Below are positions 1-6,943 of a DNA stretch of 19,801 nucleotides, piece by piece. Position 1 is the stretch's first letter. The number at the start of each line of letters is the position of its first letter. Source of the DNA: CAYJRR01 sp964372275 [NCBI: uncultured bacterium] (lineage in GTDB: Bacteria > CAYJRR01); the NCBI GenBank assembly GCA_964372275.1, contig CAYJRR010000085.1, positions 1 through 19,801 of the forward strand, read 5' to 3'. A model generated the notes under the pieces. That model did no database searches. It saw nothing but the letters and a program-made list of their open reading frames with translations, and was not told the DNA's origin. The position numbers and the translations under genes were made by a program.

Positions 1-272
1 CCATCGCGGCCCCCCCTCATTAAGGACTACCCGGCGGCTCATATAATTCAAATCTAACCGGGCTACCTGGACCCGGCTCCTTGTTTTGGGGTCGAGCGCG
101 CGCACGACTTCCCCGGATCGGCGGTTCTACGAAGCGTCGACCGAATCGTCTTCGTGAACGTTCTCCGGACCGAAGAGGTCCGACCGAACTGTCCGCCGGG
201 CGCTCCCTGTCTCGCACCGGACCCGCCGCACTTCCGCGGGATCTCCGTGACCGTGCTCCGCGATCCCGGAGC
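1..272. other. left-edge stretch without a recognisable gene
   Basis: I find no gene here that I can support. Frame 1 on the plus strand is open from the window edge to a TAA at 55-57, so the last codons of a gene lying to the left are possible but cannot be identified. An AT-rich island at about 40-57 stands out from the GC-rich surroundings and contains a perfect TATAAT at 42-47. The best -35 candidate (TTAAGG, 20-25) is poor. Open frames across 80-270 read as arginine/proline-rich antisense shadow of the downstream desaturase gene. Confidence 0.4.
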
Positions 273-1070
273 CTAGGAGCCCCCGCGGCGGGTTCCGGGA
301 TGGAGGGGGAGGGGAAGCAGCGCCAGGCCTCCCGGGAGACGGTCGCCCGCGAACGGGCCCAGCCCCACCACCACGCGCGCGTCCGACCGTCCGTCGAGGA
401 AGGTGCCGAGCGCGCGGTCCCAGATCGAGAAGATCGTCCCGAAGTTCCGGTCGTGCTCGGCCGGATCGATCGAATGGTGCAGCCGGTGCAATGCCGGAAC
501 GACGAACAGGCGGCCTACCAGCGCCTCGACGCGCGGCGGGAGCCGGCTGTCGGAGTGGACGTAGAGGTTGCAGAGCCCGAAGACCGCCTCGAAGGCGAGC
601 AGCGCCTCGATCGGCGGACCCAGGAGCGCCACCGCCGCGAGCTGGATCGGAAGCGAGAGGACGAGCTCGCCGGCGTGGAACCGCAGCGCCGTCGTCAGGT
701 CGAGCCGCCCGTCGCTGTGATGCACCGCGTGGAAGCGCCACAGCGGCCCGAGCCGGTGGTTGGCGCGGTGCCAGGCCCAGGAGAGCAGGTCGAGCGCGGC
801 GATCGTCGCCGCCACCGCCAGCCAGCCCGGCAAGGCGCGAAGAAGACCGATCCCCCACGATTCGGCGAGCCGCGCCGCGGCACACAGGCACCCGCCGCAC
901 GCGAGCGACAGCAGGACCGTGTTCACCGCTCCGATCGGGAGGTTGCGGTGCCATCGGGCGAGGCCGTTGCGTGGCCCTGTCCACGGAAGGAGCCGCTGCA
1001 GCGTGTAGACGGCGGCGAAAGAGAGAACGAACACCGCCGTCTTGAACAGCCCGAACCGGGACTCGTCCAT
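273..1070 (-). CDS. sterol desaturase / fatty acid hydroxylase family membrane protein
   Basis: This is a 265-residue integral membrane di-iron enzyme of the sterol desaturase/fatty acid hydroxylase superfamily, which oxidises C-H bonds of lipids with O2; the substrate here is unknown. The three family histidine clusters are visible: H101-x3-H105, H114-x2-H117-H118 and H195-x2-H198-H199, followed by the usual N-F-G and I-W-D-R-x-L-G-T-F region (209-224). Hydrophobic segments lie at about 8-25, 48-65, 80-100 and 135-165. I chose the ATG at 1070 because it starts directly before the first membrane segment and sits 10 nt after a plausible -10 element. There is no Shine-Dalgarno, so the message may have a very short leader. 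It is divergent from the secreted-protein gene at 1176. The length is on the short side but normal for bacterial members. Confidence 0.85.
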   Translation of the reverse strand: MDESRFGLFKTAVFVLSFAAVYTLQRLLPWTGPRNGLARWHRNLPIGAVNTVLLSLACGGCLCAAARLAESWGIGLLRALPGWLAVAATIAALDLLSWAWHRANHRLGPLWRFHAVHHSDGRLDLTTALRFHAGELVLSLPIQLAAVALLGPPIEALLAFEAVFGLCNLYVHSDSRLPPRVEALVGRLFVVPALHRLHHSIDPAEHDRNFGTIFSIWDRALGTFLDGRSDARVVVGLGPFAGDRLPGGLALLPLPLHPGTRRGGS

Positions 1071-1080
1071 CCGGTCCGGA

Positions 1081-1109
1081 ACGCTAGCGAAGAAGCTCCC
1101 GCTTGACAA
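1081..1109 (-). promoter_or_regulatory. candidate sigma70-type promoter for the desaturase gene
   Basis: On the minus strand TTGTCA (1109-1104) is followed by a 17-nt spacer and TAGCGT (1086-1081), then 10 nt to the ATG at 1070. The -35 box matches TTGACA at 5 of 6 positions and the spacing is ideal; the -10 box is weak (3 of 6). The start would lie almost at the transcript 5' end, fitting the absent Shine-Dalgarno. The same bases read on the plus strand give a perfect TTGACA at 1103-1108 facing the gene at 1176, but I see no convincing -10 for it. Confidence 0.35.
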
Positions 1110-1175
1110 AGTGGGCGCGCGGCGGGATTCAGAGCGGACTTCGGACCGACCCGAAGACTTCGAAGGAGACGATCG

Positions 1176-1679
1176 ATGAAGACGACCTCGGCACTGCTCG
1201 CGCTCGCGATCGCGGCGATCGGCGGCAGCGCCCACGCGAAGGGGAAGGAGCACGGCGGCAAGGAGCACGCGGGCAAGGAACACGCCGGCAAGGAGCACGG
1301 CGGAGCGAAGGCGAAGTCCTACAACGCCGAGGAGATCAAGGCGGCGATGAACGCGCACATCACGGCGCAGACCAAGGACGGCGGCGTCCTCCGGATCAAG
1401 GACGAGAAGACGGGCGAGGCGCTGGAGCTTGAGTTCGTCAAGATCCACGATCCCGTGCGCGTCATCGAGAAGAAGGGCTACTTCGCCTGCACCGACTTCA
1501 ATCCCAAGGGGATGAAGGAGAAGCTCTACGACCTCGACTTCTGGCTCAACCCGAACGACAAAGGGGAGCTCAAGGTCTACGAGACCCGCATCCACAAGCA
1601 TCCGGAGCAGAAGGACGGGAAGTGGGAGAAGAAGGAGCGCTACACCTTCATCAACGACAACCCGGTCGAGGTGAAGTGA
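1176..1679 (+). CDS. secreted protein with Lys-Glu-His-x-Gly repeats, function unknown
   Basis: This 167-residue protein has a clear Sec signal peptide (residues 1-21, cleavage expected after A-H-A). Four tandem five-residue repeats of K-E-H-[AG]-G follow (residues 24-43), then a soluble, lysine-rich domain of about 120 residues that I do not recognise. The start is supported by a GAAGGAG ribosome-binding site a few bases upstream of ATG 1176. The stop overlaps the next start (TGATG at 1677-1681), so it is translationally coupled to the transglutaminase-like gene. A histidine/lysine-rich exported repeat could bind metal ions or polyanions, but that is inference. The mature domain has the pattern of an alternating charged beta protein with one cysteine in a C-T-D-F motif. 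Confidence 0.8.
   Translation: MKTTSALLALAIAAIGGSAHAKGKEHGGKEHAGKEHAGKEHGGAKAKSYNAEEIKAAMNAHITAQTKDGGVLRIKDEKTGEALELEFVKIHDPVRVIEKKGYFACTDFNPKGMKEKLYDLDFWLNPNDKGELKVYETRIHKHPEQKDGKWEKKERYTFINDNPVEVK
1245..1304 (+). repeat. four in-frame 15-bp tandem repeats encoding KEHxG
   Basis: Four consecutive 15-bp units encode K-E-H-G-G, K-E-H-A-G, K-E-H-A-G and K-E-H-G-G directly after the signal peptide. The units differ at a few positions, mainly in the fourth codon and third codon bases, so the array is not freshly expanded. Copy number might vary between strains. Confidence 0.85.
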
Positions 1680-2710
1680 TGTCCCGCCGCCGCGCCGGTT
1701 CGCTCCGCGCCGCCGGCGCGGCGGCGCTCGCCCTCCTCGTCCTCGGGGCCGCACCCGCCACGCGGACGATCGACTTCTCCTACGTCGTCACCGCCGACGT
1801 TCCGGCGGGCGAGGGTCCGATCGACCTCTTCGTTCCGATCGCGCGCGGCGACGACGGGCAGGAGATCGTGCGCTCCGAGGTCGTGGCAACCGTTCCGGGT
1901 ACGGAGCGGACCGAGGAAAGGCACGGCAACCGCTTCTGGCACGCTCGCGTCGAGCGCTCCGACGGGACGCCGATCCGGGTGCAGGTCGACTACACCGTGA
2001 AGCGCACGACCGTCCGTCGCGACGTGACCGGGCGCGCGACCACGCGCGACTACAGCCGGCGCGAGCGGAAGGAGGCGTCGATCCACCTCGCCCCCGACCG
2101 CCGCACGCCGGTGAAGGCGGCCTATCTCGAGCCGATGCTCGCCGACCTCCGAGCCCGCGGAGCGAGGAGCCCGTACGAGCGGGCCCGCGCCACCTACGAC
2201 TTCGTCGTCGACACGATGGAGTACAAGAAGACGGGCACCGGTTGGGGGAACGGCGATACCGAGTGGGCCTGCAGCCAGCGCTACGGCAACTGCACCGACT
2301 TCCACGCCCTGTTCCTCTCGTTGGCGCGCGCGCAGGGTCTCCCGTCCCGGTTCGAGATCGGCTTCCCGGTCCCGGAGGACCGGGTGGAGTCGGAAATCCC
2401 GGGCTACCACTGCTGGGTCGAGGTCTATCTCCCGGAGGTCGGCTGGTTCCCGATCGACGCCTCGGAGGCGAAGAAGCGTCCCGAGAAGCGTGACCTGTTC
2501 TTCGGCGCGCAGCCCCCCGACCGGGTTCTGTTCACCGTCGGCCGCGACCTCGAGCTCGGACCCGGACACACCACCGGTCCGCTGAACTACTTCGTCTACC
2601 CGCACGTCGAGGTCGGCGGAAAGGTCTGGACCGGGGTGACCACCCGGTTCCGCTTCGTCGACCGCACCGCGCGGGGCGAGACCCCCACCGCGGGCAAGAC
2701 GACGCTCTGA
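1679..2710 (+). CDS. exported transglutaminase-like (papain-fold) protein
   Basis: This 343-residue protein has an N-terminal signal peptide (about 1-30: arginine-rich n-region, then an Ala/Leu core). Residues 30-150 form a beta-rich domain and about 150-270 a transglutaminase-core domain. The Cys-His-Asp triad is visible: C205 in G-N-C-T-D-F-H, H244 in Y-H-C-W-V-E-V-Y and D260 in P-I-D-A-S-E-A. Bacterial members of this fold act mostly as proteases, amidases or crosslinkers; the substrate is unknown here. The start at 1679 overlaps the TGA of the preceding gene (TGATG), so the two are coupled and probably act together outside the cytoplasm; the Lys-rich partner could even be a substrate (inference). 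It ends 14 nt from the convergent kinase gene, with no clear terminator between them. Confidence 0.85.
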   Translation: MSRRRAGSLRAAGAAALALLVLGAAPATRTIDFSYVVTADVPAGEGPIDLFVPIARGDDGQEIVRSEVVATVPGTERTEERHGNRFWHARVERSDGTPIRVQVDYTVKRTTVRRDVTGRATTRDYSRRERKEASIHLAPDRRTPVKAAYLEPMLADLRARGARSPYERARATYDFVVDTMEYKKTGTGWGNGDTEWACSQRYGNCTDFHALFLSLARAQGLPSRFEIGFPVPEDRVESEIPGYHCWVEVYLPEVGWFPIDASEAKKRPEKRDLFFGAQPPDRVLFTVGRDLELGPGHTTGPLNYFVYPHVEVGGKVWTGVTTRFRFVDRTARGETPTAGKTTL

Positions 2711-2724
2711 CGCGGTCCGTTCGC

Positions 2725-3723
2725 CTACGGCGCCTTCGGGAGCTTGAGCGTCACCGTCGCCCCGCCGCCGTCGTTGGTGGCGGAGATCGATCCGCCGTGC
2801 GCCTCGACGACCGCGCGGGCGAAGGCGAGGTCGAGCTTTCCGCCGGAGCCCCCGCGGACCAGTGCGCCGGCGTCGAAGACGTGCGAGGGGTGTTCGGCGG
2901 GGAAGGCGGGGCCGGTGTCGCGCACCGTCAGGGTGTAGGCGCGGTCGCCTTCGTCGAGCGAGATCGACACCTTCCCGCCCGGGCCGGCCGCCGACGCGCC
3001 GTGGTCGATCACGCCGCGCAGCGCCGACTCCAGCCTCGAGGCGACGGCGACGACGGTGCGCGGCCCGGCGGCGTCGACCTCGAACGCCACCTGGGCGTGC
3101 CGCGGTTCGGCGCGCAACGCCTCCCCGAGTCCGCGGGCCAGCGCCGCGAGGTCGACGACGTCCCGCTCCTCGTCGATCAGCCCCGCCTCGGCGCGCGCCA
3201 GCTCCACGAAGTGGGTCACCGATTCGTCCAGCCGGCGGCTCGCGTCCTGGAACAGCGCGGCGTGGCGGGTGACGCGCGGGTCGTCGCCGGCGCCGCGCGC
3301 CAGCGAGTCGGCGGCGGCGCGGATGGCGGCGATCGGGTTCTTCAGGTCGTGCGCCAGGTCGGAGAAGAGCGATTGGTTGGCGCGCGACCGGCGGCGCAGC
3401 GCCACCAGCAGCGCGTCGAACGAGGAGGCCAGCTCCCCCACCTCGTCGGCGCGGCGCCGCTCGAGCCCGGCCCCCGGTGCGGCGCGCGTCGCCTGCGGGA
3501 CGATCCGCGCGCGCAGCTCGTCGTAGGGGAGCGCCACCGCCCGGCCGTTCCAGCGTCCGACGACGAACCCGGCCAACGCCGCGGCCGCGATCCGCGCGAG
3601 GAACGGCACCCCGAACAGCTCCAACACCAGCGCGGTGGCGAGCGTCGACGCCGCGGTGTCGAGGCAGGCGATCGTGACGCGCAGTTTCAGTGGCCGGGGA
3701 GCCGGACCGAGCACGAGCCCCAT
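2725..3723 (-). CDS. sensor histidine kinase with degenerate ATP-binding motifs
   Basis: This 332-residue kinase is partner to the response regulator 5 nt upstream. Two transmembrane helices (about 15-37 and 41-57) are separated by only a few residues, so there is no periplasmic sensor domain. A HAMP-like linker (about 58-110) and a HisKA helix follow, with phosphoacceptor H125 in D-L-A-H-D-L-K-N-P. The C-terminal HATPase domain (about 225-330) is atypical. The N-box asparagines are replaced (G237 and H241 in G-V-I-D-H-G), the G1 box reads D-T-G-P-A-F instead of D-x-G-x-G, and the G2 box reads G-G-K-L-D-L where G-T-G-L-G-L is expected. The following V-V-E-A-H-G-G-S-I is well conserved. Kinase activity may be weak or absent, so it could act as a phosphatase or need another kinase. 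I used the ATG at 3723; a GTG seven codons upstream is possible. Confidence 0.85.
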   Translation of the reverse strand: MGLVLGPAPRPLKLRVTIACLDTAASTLATALVLELFGVPFLARIAAAALAGFVVGRWNGRAVALPYDELRARIVPQATRAAPGAGLERRRADEVGELASSFDALLVALRRRSRANQSLFSDLAHDLKNPIAAIRAAADSLARGAGDDPRVTRHAALFQDASRRLDESVTHFVELARAEAGLIDEERDVVDLAALARGLGEALRAEPRHAQVAFEVDAAGPRTVVAVASRLESALRGVIDHGASAAGPGGKVSISLDEGDRAYTLTVRDTGPAFPAEHPSHVFDAGALVRGGSGGKLDLAFARAVVEAHGGSISATNDGGGATVTLKLPKAP

Positions 3724-3728
3724 CGACG

Positions 3729-4424
3729 CTACGCGGCCTTCCACCGATAGCCGGCGCCGACGATCGTCTCGATCCCGTCGAACGCGGGGTCGATCGCCTC
3801 GAACTTGCGCCGCAGGCGGCGCACGTAGGTGTCGATGATGCGCTCCACCACGATGGTGTCCTCGCCGCGGAGCATCTCCAGCAGCTTCGCCCGCGAGTGC
3901 ACCACGCCGGGGCGGCGCAACAGGATCTCGAGCAGACGGAACTCGGTGACCGTCACCACCACCGGCTGGCTGCGGAAGCGTGCCTCGAGCCGCTCCGGGT
4001 CGAGCTCCAGCCCGCCCCCCGAGACGACCGGCTGTTCCCGGGTGGCGCCGCCGACGCGAAGCGCCTGGCGCCGGAGAAGCGACTGGATGCGCGCCAGGAG
4101 CACACGGGTGGAGCACGGCTTGGCGACGTAGTCGTCGGCGCCGAGCTCGAGCCCCAGCGCCTCGTCGATCTCCCCGTCGCGGGAAGTCAACAGGATCAGC
4201 GGCACGTCGTTCCCGCCCTCGCGCACCTTGCGGCAGAGGGCGAACCCGTCGATCTCGGGCATGTTGACGTCGCTGATCACCGCCTCCGGGCGCTTTTCGT
4301 CGATGGCGGCGAGCCCCTTGGCGCCGTCGGCCGCGGTCAGGACCGCGTGGCCCGCGTCCTCGAACGCGATCGACAGAGCGGCGAGCAGGGCGGGATCGTC
4401 GTCGATGATCAGGATCGTCGCCAT
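3729..4424 (-). CDS. OmpR/PhoB-family response regulator
   Basis: This 231-residue two-component transcription factor has a receiver domain at residues 1-118: acidic pocket D8-D9-D10, phosphoacceptor D52 in I-S-D-V-N-M-P, T80 and K102 in A-K-P. The winged-helix DNA-binding domain (about 132-230) ends in the typical Y-V-R-R-L-R-R-K-F recognition-helix region and the G-A-G-Y-R-W wing. All key receiver residues are intact, unlike the partner kinase. It is first in a two-gene operon, 5 nt before the kinase. There is no clear Shine-Dalgarno before ATG 4424. It diverges from the penicillin-acylase gene across 83 bp, so it may control that operon or itself; this is inference from position. Confidence 0.93.
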   Translation of the reverse strand: MATILIIDDDPALLAALSIAFEDAGHAVLTAADGAKGLAAIDEKRPEAVISDVNMPEIDGFALCRKVREGGNDVPLILLTSRDGEIDEALGLELGADDYVAKPCSTRVLLARIQSLLRRQALRVGGATREQPVVSGGGLELDPERLEARFRSQPVVVTVTEFRLLEILLRRPGVVHSRAKLLEMLRGEDTIVVERIIDTYVRRLRRKFEAIDPAFDGIETIVGAGYRWKAA

Positions 4425-4491
4425 CGGAAGGAATCGTCTCCCAGCGCCGCGAAAGGCTCAAGAGCCGACCGCCTCGCCGGTACCGCCGTGG

Positions 4492-4497
4492 TAGCGT
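4492..4497 (+). promoter_or_regulatory. candidate -10 element (TAGCGT) for the penicillin acylase gene
   Basis: TAGCGT lies exactly 10 nt before the ATG at 4508, the same hexamer and spacing seen before the desaturase gene on the other strand. There is no Shine-Dalgarno before this ATG. No good -35 box is visible, which may mean an activator is needed. Weak evidence. Confidence 0.2.
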
Positions 4498-4507
4498 TCG
4501 CACCGCG

Positions 4508-6943
4508 ATGCTCCTCCAGGTTGGCCTGGTTCTCGCCGTGGTGTCGGCCGTCACAGTGGCCGGCGCGTGGTGGATCGTGCGCCGGCCGCTCCCGAAGAGA
4601 CGCGGGCGGATGCGGCTGCCGGGCCTCTCCGCGCCCGTGGAGGTGCTGCGCGACATCCACGGCGTCCCGCACCTCTTCGCGGCGAATCTGGAGGACGCCG
4701 CCTTCGCCCAGGGGGTGGTCCACGTCCAGGAACGCCTGTGGCAGATGGAGCTGAACCGCCGCGTCGGGTCCGGGCGCCTGTCGGAGCTGTTCGGCGAGCG
4801 CGCGCTCGCGGCCGACCGCCACCTGCGGCGGCTGGGCTTGCGTCGCGCGGCCGAGGAGGAGGTGGCGCACGTGCGCCCGGAGGAGCGCGCGCTGCTCGAG
4901 GCCTATGCGCGCGGCGTGAACGCGGCGATGGCGCGGCATCCGCGGCCGCTGGAGCTCCGGATCCTGCGGGTGGTGCCGGAGCCGTGGACCCCGGTCGACA
5001 GCCTCTGCTGGGCGAAGGTGATGAGTTTGAGCCTCTGCGCCAACCTCGAGGCGGAGCTGTTCCGGGCAAGGCTGGTGGAACGGGTCGGTCCGGAGCGGGC
5101 CGCGGCGCTGGAGCTGCTCTATCCCGCGGGCTTGCCCGCCGCCGTCCCGCCGGGGACGAAGGTCGGCGATCTGGCTCCGGCGCTGCTCGCCGCATACGCC
5201 GAGATTCGACCCTTCCTTCCGCTCGGGATCGGCGGCGGCAGCAACAACTGGGTCGTCGCCGGAAGTCGCACGGCGACCGGAAAGCCGCTCCTCGCCAACG
5301 ACCCGCACCTGGTTCTGTCGCTGCCGGGTATCTGGTACGAGACGCACCTGGTGGCCGGCGACGTCGACGCCTACGGCGTGACGATGCCCGGACTTCCCGG
5401 GATCGTGCTGGGGCACAACCGCCACGTCGCGTGGGGCTTCACCAATTCGTTCGCCGACGTGCAGGACCTCTACCTGGAGCGCTTCCACCCGGAGCGTCCG
5501 GACGAAGTGGAGTTCCAGGGACGGTTCGAGAAGGCGCGCGTGGTGCGCGAGACGATCCGCGTCAAGGGGCGCCCGGACGTGGTGGAGGAGGTGCGGATCA
5601 CGCGGCACGGACCGGTGTTGACCGGCCCTGGATCGACGACCGGCCTCGCGCTCCGCTGGACCGCCTACGAGCCGGGCCACACGGTGGCGGCGATGGTCGG
5701 CATGATGCGCGCCCGTGACGTCCACCAGTTCCGCGAAGCGCTGCGCGACTGGCACACCCCGTCGCAGAACGTCGTCTTCGCCGACGACGCCGGGAACATC
5801 GGCTTCCGGATGTCGGGGGTCGTCCCGATCCGCGCCAAGGGATCGGGGCTGACCCCGGTCCCGGGCTGGTCGGGCGACCACGAATGGACCGGCTACGTGC
5901 CGTTCGAGGAGCTGCCGCAGGCGATCAACCCGAAGGCCGGATTCATTGCCACCGCCAACAACCGCGTCGCCGGCGACGGTTATCCCCACCACCTCACCTG
6001 GGACACGATGAACGGGTACCGCGCCGACCGGATCGAGACGTTGATCCGCGCGACCCCCCGCCTGGGGCCGAAGGAGTTCCGCGACATCCAGATGGACGTC
6101 TTTTGCGCCCCGGGGGCGCGCTTCGCGGCCACGGTGCGGAGCGTCGGCCTGAAGCCGACCGACTCGATCGAACGGCAGGCGCTGGACGCGCTCCTTCGCT
6201 GGGACGGGCACGCCAGGCCCGAGAGTGGCGGCTGCGCCGTCTACCAGGCGATGCTGCTGGCGGCGATGCGGCGGGTGTTCGAGCCGGCGTTGGGGCGGAC
6301 GCTTCTCGACGCGATGATGGGGCGCTCCGACAACCCGATCAACCCGTTCGGGATCCTGGTCGGTCGTTACAGCGGGGTCCTGGTCGAGGCCTTCGCGCGT
6401 CGGGACACGCGCTTTCTCGAGGCCGCCGAGTTCCGCTGCGGACACGCCGAACCCTGGAAGGTGCTGGCGGCGCGCGCGCTGAGCGACGCCGTCGCCGAAC
6501 TGCGCGCGCGGATGGGGGACGACGTCGCCCGCTGGTCGTGGGGCCGGATCCACACCCTGTCGCTCAAGCATCCGCTCGGTTCGGTGAAGCCGTTGCACCT
6601 CCTCTTCAACGGCCCGACCGTCCCGATCGGCGGCGATACCGACACGCCGCTGCAGACGGCGGTGGTGCCGCACGCGCCGTTCGGCGCCGACGCCTGGTCG
6701 CCGTCGTGGCGGCAGATCGTCGATCTGGCGGCGCCGCACCGGTCGGTGTCGGTGCTGCCGGGAGGGCAGTCGGGGCATCCCGGTAGTCCGCACTACCTCG
6801 ACCAGTTCCCGCTGTGGTTGCGCGGCGAGTACCACGCGCAGTGGCTCGACCGCCCCGAGATCGAGGCCCACCTCGAGGGGCGGCTGCGCCTCGAACCGGA
6901 GGCCGGCGTCGCGGCGGCGGGTCGGGAGCGCGGCGCGGCGTGA
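4508..6943 (+). CDS. penicillin acylase family N-terminal nucleophile hydrolase
   Basis: This 811-residue amide hydrolase is made as a precursor that cuts itself into alpha and beta chains. The N-terminus carries one hydrophobic segment (about 3-26: signal or anchor), followed by the family's alpha-chain pattern V-x-R-D-x-x-G-V-P-H (about 47-56) and Q-G-V-V-H-V-Q-E-R-L-W-Q-M (about 68-80). The autoprocessing site is G-G-G-S-N-N-W, so the beta-chain nucleophile is S245. The beta chain then shows G-x-P-L-L-A-N-D-P-H and the conserved T-A-N-N-R asparagine region. The length is normal for the family, which includes penicillin G acylases, acyl-homoserine-lactone acylases and aculeacin-type acylases; the substrate cannot be told from sequence. 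Its stop overlaps the symporter start (TGATG), suggesting release and import of a product. No Shine-Dalgarno is visible. Confidence 0.92.
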   Translation: MLLQVGLVLAVVSAVTVAGAWWIVRRPLPKRRGRMRLPGLSAPVEVLRDIHGVPHLFAANLEDAAFAQGVVHVQERLWQMELNRRVGSGRLSELFGERALAADRHLRRLGLRRAAEEEVAHVRPEERALLEAYARGVNAAMARHPRPLELRILRVVPEPWTPVDSLCWAKVMSLSLCANLEAELFRARLVERVGPERAAALELLYPAGLPAAVPPGTKVGDLAPALLAAYAEIRPFLPLGIGGGSNNWVVAGSRTATGKPLLANDPHLVLSLPGIWYETHLVAGDVDAYGVTMPGLPGIVLGHNRHVAWGFTNSFADVQDLYLERFHPERPDEVEFQGRFEKARVVRETIRVKGRPDVVEEVRITRHGPVLTGPGSTTGLALRWTAYEPGHTVAAMVGMMRARDVHQFREALRDWHTPSQNVVFADDAGNIGFRMSGVVPIRAKGSGLTPVPGWSGDHEWTGYVPFEELPQAINPKAGFIATANNRVAGDGYPHHLTWDTMNGYRADRIETLIRATPRLGPKEFRDIQMDVFCAPGARFAATVRSVGLKPTDSIERQALDALLRWDGHARPESGGCAVYQAMLLAAMRRVFEPALGRTLLDAMMGRSDNPINPFGILVGRYSGVLVEAFARRDTRFLEAAEFRCGHAEPWKVLAARALSDAVAELRARMGDDVARWSWGRIHTLSLKHPLGSVKPLHLLFNGPTVPIGGDTDTPLQTAVVPHAPFGADAWSPSWRQIVDLAAPHRSVSVLPGGQSGHPGSPHYLDQFPLWLRGEYHAQWLDRPEIEAHLEGRLRLEPEAGVAAAGRERGAA

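Noticed and set aside
42-47. Perfect TATAAT as a promoter at the left edge
   Set aside because: No acceptable -35 box and no gene starts downstream on the plus strand before the desaturase gene, which is on the other strand.
4409-6871. 820-codon open frame antisense to the penicillin acylase gene
   Set aside because: The acylase frame has complete family motifs and an intact Ser nucleophile; the antisense product has no recognisable motif.
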